From contig JABFVX010000369.1 of the NCBI GenBank assembly GCA_013362555.1, positions 1 to 12,785 on the forward strand: DNA of 12,785 nucleotides, given 5' to 3'. The position numbers and the translations under genes were made by a program. The notes under the pieces are model-generated. The model was not told the origin of the DNA and made no database searches. It saw only the letters and a program-made list of their open reading frames with translations. Shown here in pieces: positions 6,328-12,785 of the stretch; position 1 is the stretch's first letter, and each line of letters opens with the position of its first letter. Source of the DNA: Mycobacteriaceae bacterium (GTDB lineage: Bacteria > Actinomycetota > Actinomycetes > Mycobacteriales > Mycobacteriaceae).

Positions 6328-6796
6328 AAGTCTCGCTTGTCGGCTTGCGTTCCTGTTTCGACAATTTCGTGCGGCCCTGCAGAATGAGGTACATCGCGGT
6401 CGCGAGGTGGACGACGCACAAGCCGATCGGCGGTGCGAGCGAATCCGTCCGCTGCACCGCGATCGCGGCGATGATGTCGGTCAATTGACTGAGCCCCAGT
6501 AGGCCGAACCCGAATATCGTTGCGCCGCGCGCGCGTAGCGCGAGCGCAACCAGGGTCAGCGCCGAGATCGCGAGGCTGCGACCGGAATACATGTACAGGT
6601 ACTGATTGTCACCGGCATCAATGGGGTTGTCCGGCACCAGGAAGCGCCCGGACGGCTGAGCGAGGAAGCGTGCCGCGACCACGGCGGCGCCGATCGCCCC
6701 GAATGTGTTGAGTGCGACCACGAACCACCAGGCGAGCCGGTTCCGGGATGGGCGACGCGTAGCGCCGCTCCCGGAATGCTTCTCGGTTGTCGACAT
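6302..6796 (-). CDS. Four-helix integral membrane protein, unknown function
   Basis: A 164-residue protein with four predicted membrane helices at about 21-45 (LAWWFVVALNTFGAIGAAVV), 71-89, 93-114 (TIFGFGLLGLSQLTDIIAA) and 120-140. Both ends are polar; the first 20 residues are basic and the last 24 are charged, so both ends probably face the cytoplasm. Size and helix number resemble the small DoxX-like or DUF4267-type four-helix proteins, but I see no diagnostic motif. The ATG at 6796 is preceded by GGAG at eight bases. The gene shares the palindromic promoter region 6844-6890 with the divergent efflux pump, so it probably responds to the same regulator. It may assist the pump or the envelope response; this is inferred from position only. 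Confidence 0.8.
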   Translation of the reverse strand: MSTTEKHSGSGATRRPSRNRLAWWFVVALNTFGAIGAAVVAARFLAQPSGRFLVPDNPIDAGDNQYLYMYSGRSLAISALTLVALALRARGATIFGFGLLGLSQLTDIIAAIAVQRTDSLAPPIGLCVVHLATAMYLILQGRTKLSKQERKPTSETSISGAEPA

Positions 6797-6843
6797 GGGA
6801 ATGCTCCAATCGGTGCCCCGCTCGTTGCGGCATGTCTGAGCTC

Positions 6844-6890
6844 TCGGACATAGTTTACATAGATAGTATGTCTATGTAAACTATGTCCGA
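6844..6890. promoter_or_regulatory. Perfect 47-bp palindrome with two divergent promoters (site C)
   Basis: Perfect 20-base arms (6844-6863 and 6871-6890) flank the spacer TAGTATG. Each strand carries TTTACA, 17 bases, then TAAACT. On the plus strand these are 6854-6859 and 6877-6882; on the minus strand 6880-6875 and 6857-6852. The two promoters therefore overlap, and the inferred starts are near 6889 (+) and 6845 (-). A dimer bound at the centre would block both. The core arms TAGTTTACATAGA are the best-conserved copy of the motif seen at sites A and B. Confidence 0.85.
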
Positions 6891-6902
6891 ACGTGCTTCT
6901 TC

Positions 6903-6909
6903 GGAGGAG
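6903..6909 (+). promoter_or_regulatory. Ribosome-binding site that fixes the MFS start
   Basis: GGAGGAG lies six bases upstream of ATG 6916. The in-frame ATG at 6883 lies inside the palindrome, before the predicted transcription start, and has no ribosome-binding site. The start at 6916 is therefore preferred. Confidence 0.8.
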
Positions 6910-6915
6910 TCCACC

Positions 6916-8388
6916 ATGGCAATCGACGACATTTCCGTACCTGTGGCCAGGCAGCCGCTCGAGCGCCAGGCGTGGGTCGCCACCAGCGTCATGTTGGTCG
7001 CGGTGCTGATGGAGTTGATGGACGTCACGATGGCCAACGTCGCGATTCCGTCGATCCGGGCGGAGCTGCATGCTTCATACGGGCAGACCCAGTGGGTCGT
7101 GGCGGGCTATTCGCTGGCCATGGCGGTGGCACTGTTGACGGGCGGGCGACTCGGCGACCGGTGGGGGCGCAAACGGATGTTCCTGACCGGCTTGGTCGCG
7201 TTCATCGCGACGTCGGCGTTGTCGGGTCTCGCGCCGGACCCGGGGCTGCTGATAGTCGGTCGGGTGCTGCAGGGCCTGGCGGCGGCGATCATGCTGCCGC
7301 AAGTGCTCGCCTGCATCAGCGTGTGGTTTCCGGAGAATCGGCGCGCCGCCGCGTTCGGCCTTTTCGGGGCCGTCGTCGGTCTCGGCGGCGTGACCGCGCC
7401 GCTGGTGGGGGGAGTGCTCATCGACGCCGATCTCTTCGGCTGGGGGTGGCGTCCGATCTTCCTGATCAACGTGCCGATCGGAATCGTTTGCCTCGCTGCG
7501 ACATTGCTGTTCGTGGCGGAGTCCGTCGACCCGGCGCGGCCGCGCCTCGACATCGTCGGCGCCCTGATTGCCGCGGCCGGCGTGTTTCTTGTCGTTTTTC
7601 CGCTGATCCAAGGTCGCGACAACGGCTGGCCGCTGTGGGGCTGGCTCCTGCTCGCAGGCGCCGGACCGGCGTTCGCGCTGTTCGTCCGCCATGCCCGCCA
7701 CCGCGCCCGCCGGGCCCGAACGGTGGTGGCGGATCTGTCACTGCTGCGGTCCCGGGTGTTTGCCGGCGGGCTGTTGGTGACGCTGGTGTTGTTCGGTGGG
7801 GTTACCGCCACCGCCTTCATCGTAATGATCTATCTGCAAACGGGATTCGGCTACTCTCCGGTGCGCGCGGGCTTGGCGCTCGTGTCCATGGCGCTGGCGT
7901 TCGTGGTCGGGTCCGGTGCGTCGGTGCGCCTGTCTGCCCCGATCGGCCATCGGGTGCTGCAGCTCGGATGCCTGACCTCCGGTTGCGGGCTCGTGTGGCT
8001 GGCAGTGGTGGTGGGCCGACACCACACCGCCCTGACGATCTGGGACATCGTCGCGCCCTTGGCGGCCTTCGGGTTCGGTCTCGGTCTGGTGGTGGCCCCG
8101 CTCACCGATTTCATTCTGGCCGACGTCGCGCCGGAACACGTGGGCGCTGCTTCCGGATTGCAGTCGACCATTGTCCAGGTCGGCAACACAGTCGGAGTCG
8201 CCGTCATCGGCACGATATTCCTCGACATGGTCGCCGATGCGCCCGCCATGCGAACCGCTGATGCGATCCGAGCGCACTGGGCCCATTCCATGCAGTACTC
8301 CCTGTACGTCGACGCAGCCGTATTCGTCATCACCTTCGGCCTCGTTTTCCTCATGGGCAGAAATGGCCGCCAGGACCGCTCCATCTAA
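6916..8388 (+). CDS. MFS transporter, DHA2 (EmrB/QacA-type) 14-helix drug:H+ antiporter
   Basis: A 490-residue inner-membrane efflux protein. Helix 1 carries the DHA2 motif MELMDVTMANVAIPSI, matching the family's LDxTVVNVALP with its membrane Asp. Motif A, GGRLGDRWGRKRMF, follows helix 2. GAVVGLGGVTAPLVGGVL in helix 5 matches the antiporter motif C. Fourteen hydrophobic segments can be followed to VDAAVFVITFGLVFLMG at the end, with a charged loop rich in HARHRARRAR in the middle. It should export a toxic or self-made compound using the proton gradient; the substrate cannot be read from sequence. The start is set by GGAGGAG. It is the first gene after the divergent palindromic promoter and is followed after 39 bases by a MarR-like gene, so both are probably one operon controlled through site C. 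Confidence 0.93.
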   Translation: MAIDDISVPVARQPLERQAWVATSVMLVAVLMELMDVTMANVAIPSIRAELHASYGQTQWVVAGYSLAMAVALLTGGRLGDRWGRKRMFLTGLVAFIATSALSGLAPDPGLLIVGRVLQGLAAAIMLPQVLACISVWFPENRRAAAFGLFGAVVGLGGVTAPLVGGVLIDADLFGWGWRPIFLINVPIGIVCLAATLLFVAESVDPARPRLDIVGALIAAAGVFLVVFPLIQGRDNGWPLWGWLLLAGAGPAFALFVRHARHRARRARTVVADLSLLRSRVFAGGLLVTLVLFGGVTATAFIVMIYLQTGFGYSPVRAGLALVSMALAFVVGSGASVRLSAPIGHRVLQLGCLTSGCGLVWLAVVVGRHHTALTIWDIVAPLAAFGFGLGLVVAPLTDFILADVAPEHVGAASGLQSTIVQVGNTVGVAVIGTIFLDMVADAPAMRTADAIRAHWAHSMQYSLYVDAAVFVITFGLVFLMGRNGRQDRSI

Positions 8389-8427
8389 CTGATGGACCGT
8401 CGACCGATATGCAATGAAGGATCAGCC

Positions 8428-8859
8428 ATGTCCGAAGGAATCGAAATGAGCGAACAGGACCTGGGAGCTGCGATCGGTGCGGCCGAGGTACTACTCGACG
8501 CCGTGCTCGAACAGGCGTCGATAACCCGTGCCCAATATCTCGTACTTCAGATGATCGCCATGGGCGAACCGGTTGACTGCTCGCCGGCCGCCCGCGACGT
8601 GCTCCACGAAATCGACGCCAAAGGCCTCATTGACAGTGCTTCCGACGGCCGCAGCCCGGTTCGGCTCTCGAAATACGGCAAATGCGTGTTCCAGGTGCTG
8701 TTGGCCGACGTGGACGAGCTGACCCGCCGACTCTATCGTGACATGAGCGAGGCCGACCGGAATGCCGCCTATCACGTAGTACGCACGATCGAGCGCGCCG
8801 ACCGGTTGCGCGCGGACCGAATGTCAGGGCCGGAAGGCCCGGACCGCAACGTTGTTTAA
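8428..8859 (+). CDS. MarR-like protein with shortened DNA-binding region
   Basis: A 143-residue protein. GAAEVLLDAVLEQASITRAQ and YLVLQMIAMG (37-46) match the opening helices of MarR proteins. KYGKCVFQVLLADVDELTRR and MSEADRNAAYHVVRTIERAD match the closing dimerisation helices. The middle is too short: only about 20 residues lie between YLVLQMIAMG and KGLID, compared with roughly 35 in the MarR at 5851, so the region before and around the recognition helix is reduced. It may not bind DNA alone, and could act as a ligand sensor or a dimer partner. GAAGGA stands six bases before ATG 8428. ATG 8446 has an equally spaced GAAGGA and is an alternative. Cotranscription with the MFS gene is likely. 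The small hairpin GGGCC-GGAA-GGCCC (8827-8840) inside its last codons lacks a T run. Confidence 0.78.
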   Translation: MSEGIEMSEQDLGAAIGAAEVLLDAVLEQASITRAQYLVLQMIAMGEPVDCSPAARDVLHEIDAKGLIDSASDGRSPVRLSKYGKCVFQVLLADVDELTRRLYRDMSEADRNAAYHVVRTIERADRLRADRMSGPEGPDRNVV

Positions 8860-8895
8860 CGCACTCTCGCCGTTCGATCGCGCGTCGACACGGCG

Positions 8896-11763
8896 ATGAC
8901 ACTGCGCCTTCCCGGGGTATTTCCCGACTGGCTGGTCACGATGATCGCCGGGCATTTTCCACTGGGAAATGAGGACGACATGCGCCGTGTCGGTCGGCAA
9001 TGGAATAACGTTTCCAGGGTGCTGGATTCAATCGAATCTCGGCATGACGCGGCGACAGCGGCGGCCGAAGCGGCGATCGCAGGCGACACCGCCGACGCCA
9101 TGCGAGCCCGTCTGCGGCGAAACGACGTCGGGCTTCGGCAGCTGTCCGAATTCTGCCGTTGTGTCGCCGCGCAGCTCGACGAGTCTGCCGAAGCGATCGA
9201 GCTGGAGAAGCTGACGGTCATCGCCACCGGCTTGCTGCTGCTGGCCGAACTGGTGAAAGATGCCTGGCTGTTCTATTTCGGCGGCAGCGCGATGGCACTC
9301 ACCGATATCGCGATCGCACGGGCGACGGTCACAGTGGCGTTCGAACGATTGATGGCGATGCTCCGCGTCCAGGGCGCTCGGGCGGCATTCAGGCGTGCCG
9401 CGGCGATTCCGGGGATCCGGGCGCTGGCGATCGGTTCCGGCCTGGGCGGCGGACTGGGGGGAGTCTCGGTGTACAGCGCGCAACTGTGGCAGCAACGGGT
9501 GCTGCACCACCGGGACCGGATAGACATGTCGATAGTGGCGGATGCGGCCGCGAGCGGCGCGGTCGGCGGCGGCGTCGCAGGCGCGGTCGGCATGGCTCTG
9601 GCTCCTGGCCTCCATCGCATGGCAGGCAGGTTCGGCGGTACGGCCGCATCCACGATGAACCGCGCAGGGGCGCACGCGGTCTCGGTCGGTGTGCTCGGCG
9701 CGGCCGGCGGCGTCGCGGGCGCGATCGCGGGAAGTGCGGCGACGGCGGTCGTCCACGGCGGGAAGGTGTCCGGCCACGACCTTCGCATGGCGGTGATTTC
9801 GGGAATCGGCGGCGGGTTCGTCGGCGCGGCCACAGCCGGTGTCGCGGCGACTCGGACCGCTTCCCACGCGCTGCCGGGGCCGGGCGACTACCGCGCCGCG
9901 CTGACCCCGCCTGGAAGGCCGGGCCATCCCCCCGAGCGGAACCCGGTTTCCTCGGACATCCTTGCGGAATCGCCTGTTGCAGAAGGATTGCCGTCCACGC
10001 GTGCCGTCGTGGACGGTATCGGGGCGGAATCTGCGCCGCCCGGCGGTCAACCCGGCGGAGGCGAGGCGACGACCCTGCCCCGGGGCAGTGCGGCCGCCCG
10101 CATCGACGAACCGACGTCACGGCTCAACACGATGCGAGGGGACGGCGCGAGAAGTGAACCAACGTGTCGTACAGAGGAATACGACCGGGAACTGCGCACG
10201 TTGGAGACAGGGGAGGTCGGACCAGGCGCCTCGCCAGGGCCGGTGGAACTCGCCATTCGGGCGCGAGTGGAGGACAGATACCAGCAATGGGCCGAACACG
10301 TGCGAGCGGAGGTGGCCGAGTACACACATCACCGACGCATCGACGACGCTACCGGCCCGCGACTCGACATGATGTTGCGCGAGATGATCCGAAGGCGTCC
10401 GCCCTGGTTGACAGGCGATTCGCCTACCGCCGACATCGAAGTGCAGATCAGCGCGCTCCGGTGGACGGACCAGATTGCCATGGCCGAGGTGCGGTCAGGC
10501 GTAACGCCCGAGGACGGGGTGAGCGCCGCCGACATCGAGAGCTACCGCGGGCAGGTCGATGCGGAATTCGCGGACGCAGCAGGGTGGACAACCAATGACG
10601 TCCCGCTCGAGCCGCCGGAGCACCGCGCCCGCCGTCGGCAGCAGGCTCATGCGCACGGGCATGCCGCGGCCCTGCCCGAGCAGCAGGTTCGCGTGGTCGC
10701 CGAGGGCCCGGACACCGCTGACCTGGCCGCGATGTCCTCGCTGCACGCCGCACGGATGCCCGACGGCAGGACCGTCCACTTCCGAGTGGCGGGCGATCCC
10801 TACGGCTACCCGGTGCTGCTGTCGCCCGGCACTCCGGTGGGCGTGGACGGGGTGCTGCCGTCCGAGCGCTTTCTCGTCGACCGCGGCTTCTGCTTGATCG
10901 TGGTCGAGCGCCCCGGCTATGGACATTCGGACCCGCTGCCGGGGCGGTCGGTTGCCGACTGCGCCCGTGACATCAGCTATATCGCCGCCGAACTCTTCGC
11001 CTTCGACCGGTACACGGTGATCGGGCGCTCCGGCGGCGGGTCGGTGGCGATCGCGGCAGGCGCGATCGACCCGACACACGTCGAGCGGGTAGTCACCGTC
11101 GTGGGACAGAGTCCGGTGATCGGCGGCGTCGGGGCGTGGACGGCGCAGATGGGAGACTCGAACAAGAAGGCTTTTCTGCAAGGCGTGTCCCACATGGCCG
11201 AAAGGACCCGGCACAACGGTGAATGGCTGCTCGAACACAATGCTTCGTCGTACCACCGTCCGGACCACATGTGGGTCGGCACGCACCGCCGCGAGCTGGT
11301 ACGTGGCTACGAACGAGGACTCAGGGCCGGCGTCGAGCAGTCATGGATCGCCGATGTGCGGCAACAGAAGGAACCGTGGGGCGTGTCCTTCGCAGGCTAC
11401 CGCGTTCCCGTCGACATCGTGCACGGCGCCGACGACGGTACCGGCATCCGCGACGAGTTCGTTCCCACCAGCCACAGTCGGATCAACGCAGCCCTGATTG
11501 GAGCGCCTGCCCACCTCCATCTCATTCCGGGTGTCGCGCACATGGCGGGGTTGGATCTCGCCCCGGTGTTGAATCGCTATGTGGCGGGGGAACGGGATGC
11601 CTATCTGGACTCGGCAACCTGGATACCCGAGGAACGCAGGCGCGCCATCCGAGCGCAGGCAGCGGCTCCGTTGGAGATGCCGCGCTGGGCGTCCTGGCCG
11701 CATGGTCGCTGGAACGAAGGCCCAAGGCCGGAAACAGAGGTGCGCAATGGCCCCGCGTCATGA
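8896..11763 (+). CDS. WXG100-like / alpha-beta hydrolase fusion, putative secreted polymorphic toxin
   Basis: A 955-residue multidomain protein. Residues 1 to about 130 resemble the WXG100-like N-terminal domain of CpnT-type proteins: LPGVFPDWLVTMIAGHFPLG, then NEDDMRRVGRQW with Trp36, and long helices. Such domains are associated with type VII secretion. Hydrophobic Gly/Ala-rich segments follow at about 100-125, 175-196, 215-240, 266-286 and 298-318, then a Pro/Gly-rich linker (about 325-405) and a charged helical region (about 415-600). The C-terminal part (about 610-910) is an alpha/beta hydrolase: RPGYGHSD, nucleophile elbow GRSGGG with Ser712, acid Asp846 or Asp847 (VDIVHGADDG) and GVAHMAG with His882. 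I infer that a target-cell ester or lipid is cut. The 36-base gap after the MarR-like gene allows cotranscription. The ribosome-binding site is weak. Confidence 0.85.
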   Translation: MTLRLPGVFPDWLVTMIAGHFPLGNEDDMRRVGRQWNNVSRVLDSIESRHDAATAAAEAAIAGDTADAMRARLRRNDVGLRQLSEFCRCVAAQLDESAEAIELEKLTVIATGLLLLAELVKDAWLFYFGGSAMALTDIAIARATVTVAFERLMAMLRVQGARAAFRRAAAIPGIRALAIGSGLGGGLGGVSVYSAQLWQQRVLHHRDRIDMSIVADAAASGAVGGGVAGAVGMALAPGLHRMAGRFGGTAASTMNRAGAHAVSVGVLGAAGGVAGAIAGSAATAVVHGGKVSGHDLRMAVISGIGGGFVGAATAGVAATRTASHALPGPGDYRAALTPPGRPGHPPERNPVSSDILAESPVAEGLPSTRAVVDGIGAESAPPGGQPGGGEATTLPRGSAAARIDEPTSRLNTMRGDGARSEPTCRTEEYDRELRTLETGEVGPGASPGPVELAIRARVEDRYQQWAEHVRAEVAEYTHHRRIDDATGPRLDMMLREMIRRRPPWLTGDSPTADIEVQISALRWTDQIAMAEVRSGVTPEDGVSAADIESYRGQVDAEFADAAGWTTNDVPLEPPEHRARRRQQAHAHGHAAALPEQQVRVVAEGPDTADLAAMSSLHAARMPDGRTVHFRVAGDPYGYPVLLSPGTPVGVDGVLPSERFLVDRGFCLIVVERPGYGHSDPLPGRSVADCARDISYIAAELFAFDRYTVIGRSGGGSVAIAAGAIDPTHVERVVTVVGQSPVIGGVGAWTAQMGDSNKKAFLQGVSHMAERTRHNGEWLLEHNASSYHRPDHMWVGTHRRELVRGYERGLRAGVEQSWIADVRQQKEPWGVSFAGYRVPVDIVHGADDGTGIRDEFVPTSHSRINAALIGAPAHLHLIPGVAHMAGLDLAPVLNRYVAGERDAYLDSATWIPEERRRAIRAQAAAPLEMPRWASWPHGRWNEGPRPETEVRNGPAS

Positions 11764-12421
11764 CGTTCCCGAGCCGTCCGACGGGTCGCAGGACCCGCGG
11801 CCGCTTCGGGCCTGTTGGCTGGGCTGGATCGCGGTCGACACCGTTGACCAGGCAGGCGTTGTCGAGATGCTTGGCTTGGCCCCCCGGCGAGCCCTCTCGT
11901 GGCGGGCGGCCGCCGAGCTTGTCGACGACGTAGCGCACAGCAGCGCGCTGCGCTTCTCCGTGGTCGTCGTCACCCCGCCCATCTCAGGTTGGACATTGGT
12001 GATCGGCCCGTGGTGCGGCCTGATATACGAGCAGAATGTGACCCGCGTTACTGAGTCGTGCCGGGCTCTCAGTGCTCGATTCGGCCGAGCCCAAGCGTAT
12101 TTCCACAGTGAACAGGGCGACGGCGAAGCCTGGCTGCTGACTGTGCACGGCGAGGTGATCAGGCGGTGGATCAGCACCGATCCCGGCCTGGCGCTGGGGA
12201 ATCCCGCCGGTGTGGAGCGGCGGCGCCTGGACGCCTTCGGCATCGAGGGATATCCCGAGGACCTCGACCCTGACGACGACCCGCTCAGCGACTGGTCCGC
12301 AGGGTGGGGCGACTGCGACGCGCTCACGATCGCGGCCGAATCCAGCCTCGACCCTACCGCTTTCAACTCTCGGACGACCGCGCCCGGAGCCGTGTTGGTC
12401 GCGCATCTTTATCCAGAATGA
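11747..12421 (+). CDS. Putative immunity protein of the hydrolase toxin
   Basis: A 224-residue soluble, acidic protein with no signal peptide or membrane helix. I do not recognise a named family. Visible features are two hydrophobic strands (FSVVVVTPP and GWTLVIGPWCGLIYEQ, about 70-95), a helix-strand block VTESCRALSARFGRAQAYF (about 100-118), the pattern EAWLLTVHGEVIRRW, and an acidic stretch YPEDLDPDDDPLSDW. This strand/helix pattern with 'W-x-hGEVhRR' is typical of proteins encoded just behind polymorphic toxins in actinobacteria. The start is ATG 11747 with AGAGG six bases upstream, overlapping the toxin's last 17 bases, so the two are translationally coupled. The frame is open upstream to 11579, but that part overlaps the hydrolase and has no ribosome-binding site. 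Immunity function is inferred from position, size and acidity. Confidence 0.7.
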   Translation: MAPRHDVPEPSDGSQDPRPLRACWLGWIAVDTVDQAGVVEMLGLAPRRALSWRAAAELVDDVAHSSALRFSVVVVTPPISGWTLVIGPWCGLIYEQNVTRVTESCRALSARFGRAQAYFHSEQGDGEAWLLTVHGEVIRRWISTDPGLALGNPAGVERRRLDAFGIEGYPEDLDPDDDPLSDWSAGWGDCDALTIAAESSLDPTAFNSRTTAPGAVLVAHLYPE

Positions 12422-12462
12422 CCCGTGGCGTGCGTCAGACGCACACCACGGGTCATTCTGGA
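12412..12462. terminator. Large hairpin 1 of a tandem pair, probable terminator or repeat element
   Basis: Arms 12412-12434 and 12440-12462 pair at 22 of 23 positions around a five-base loop (TCAGA). The left arm holds the last codons and stop (TGA 12419-12421) of the putative immunity gene. There is no T run, but so long a stem just after a stop fits an actinobacterial terminator. The left arm recurs without change at 12482-12504. Confidence 0.7.
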
Positions 12463-12480
12463 GAGGGCTTGGGTCCAGAT

Positions 12481-12533
12481 GTCCAGAATGACCCGTGGCG
12501 TGCGCCTACCGCACTCCGTGGGTCATTCCGGAC
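12481..12533. repeat. Large hairpin 2, diverged copy of hairpin 1
   Basis: Arms 12481-12504 and 12510-12533 pair at 20 of 24 positions around CCTAC. The left arm is identical over 23 bases to that of hairpin 1; the right arm has drifted. The minus-strand esterase stop (12508-12506) lies in the loop, and its last eight residues are encoded by the right arm. Together the pair probably terminates both converging genes. Confidence 0.65.
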
Positions 12534-12785
12534 GACTGGGGGTTCAGGCGGCCTGCCAGCCACGCGCGGATGTCGTCGCACGCCGCCTGTGCCATCCGGG
12601 TCGGGTGTCCCGTGAATCCGTGCGGTGCGCCGGGGTAGACGCGGAGGTCGACGTCGATTCCGGACGCTGCCAATCTGGCAGCCATGGCCATGTTGTCCTG
12701 GAGGAGGATGTCGGCCGCCCCGATGATCATGAGCACCGGAGGCAGGTTGGAGAGTTCGGCGTAGACAGGCGAGAGGTCTGGGTCG
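12506..12785 (-). CDS. Alpha/beta hydrolase (HSL/fold-3 type esterase), C-terminal part
   Basis: The last 92 complete codons are visible; the gene continues beyond the right edge. The segment LPPVLMIIGAADILLQDN, with the catalytic Asp in GAAD, then RLAASGIDVDLRVYPGAPHG with the catalytic His, then a closing helix DDIRAWLAGRL, is the standard end of hormone-sensitive-lipase-type (alpha/beta hydrolase fold-3) esterases. It would hydrolyse carboxylic esters in the cytoplasm. The nucleophile and HGGG oxyanion motif lie outside the window. The last residues (SGMTHGVR) come from the right arm of hairpin 2 and are probably not part of the original fold. The gene converges on the toxin/immunity pair. 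Confidence 0.85.
   Translation of the reverse strand, partial: DPDLSPVYAELSNLPPVLMIIGAADILLQDNMAMAARLAASGIDVDLRVYPGAPHGFTGHPTRMAQAACDDIRAWLAGRLNPQSSGMTHGVR

Noticed and set aside
6883..6915. ATG at 6883 as start of the MFS gene
   Set aside because: It lies inside the palindrome, before the predicted transcription start, and has no ribosome-binding site. ATG 6916 has GGAGGAG six bases upstream.
7075..8384. Several long minus-strand frames opposite the MFS gene
   Set aside because: Their products are Arg/Pro/His-rich, low-complexity shadows of the clearly coding plus strand.
8827..8840. GGGCC-GGAA-GGCCC hairpin as a terminator
   Set aside because: It lies inside the last codons of the MarR-like gene, has only a five-base stem and no following T run.
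9028..10157. Long alternative frames within the toxin gene on both strands
   Set aside because: They are arginine-rich products typical of off-frame reading of GC-rich coding DNA. The 955-residue frame has recognisable domains from end to end.
11579..11746. Upstream extension of the putative immunity gene
   Set aside because: It runs in another frame across the conserved end of the hydrolase gene. ATG 11747 has its own AGAGG.

Overview
The window is GC-rich actinobacterial DNA with strongly G/C-biased third codon positions. Several features fit Nocardia or a close relative in the Mycobacteriales: a CpnT-like WXG100-like N-terminal domain of the type VII secretion kind, an HxlR/SRPBCC pair that looks leaderless, and several MarR proteins. 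The genus is inferred, not shown. No tRNA, rRNA, CRISPR array or insertion sequence was found.

Left part (1-3015). The window opens inside a pyridoxal-phosphate (group II, histidine-decarboxylase-like) decarboxylase on the minus strand. Behind it is a doubtful, possibly frameshifted small ORF. An SRPBCC/AHSA1-domain gene (934-1446, +) and an HxlR-family regulator (1515-2000, -) converge. Both promoter regions carry related 6-5-6 inverted repeats, so the regulator probably controls itself and the SRPBCC gene. A roughly 430-base gap without a gene precedes a 181-residue protein of unknown function.

Centre (3036-8859). This looks like a coordinated MarR regulon. It contains an AsnB-type glutamine amidotransferase, a lipoprotein whose mature part has a MarR-like fold, a canonical MarR regulator, a four-helix membrane protein, a 14-helix DHA2 drug:H+ antiporter and a second MarR-like protein with a shortened DNA-binding region. 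Three A/T-rich palindromes share one geometry (13-bp arms, 7-bp spacer, TAGTNTACATAGA-like arms). They lie upstream of asnB, between the lipoprotein and MarR genes, and between the membrane protein and antiporter genes. Minus-strand promoter elements with 17-bp spacing are embedded in all three. The site at 6844-6890 is a perfect 47-bp palindrome (20-7-20) that carries two divergent promoters. I infer that the canonical MarR binds these sites and that a ligand, perhaps the antiporter's substrate, relieves repression.

Right part (8896-12785). A 955-residue protein joins a WXG100-like N-terminal domain and Gly/Ala-rich hydrophobic segments to a C-terminal alpha/beta hydrolase with an apparent Ser712/Asp846 or 847/His882 triad. 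A 224-residue acidic protein overlaps its end by 17 bases. This is the layout of a secreted polymorphic toxin with its immunity protein. The module ends in two tandem hairpin repeats. These contain the last codons and stop of the putative immunity gene and of a convergent, truncated esterase gene that leaves the window.
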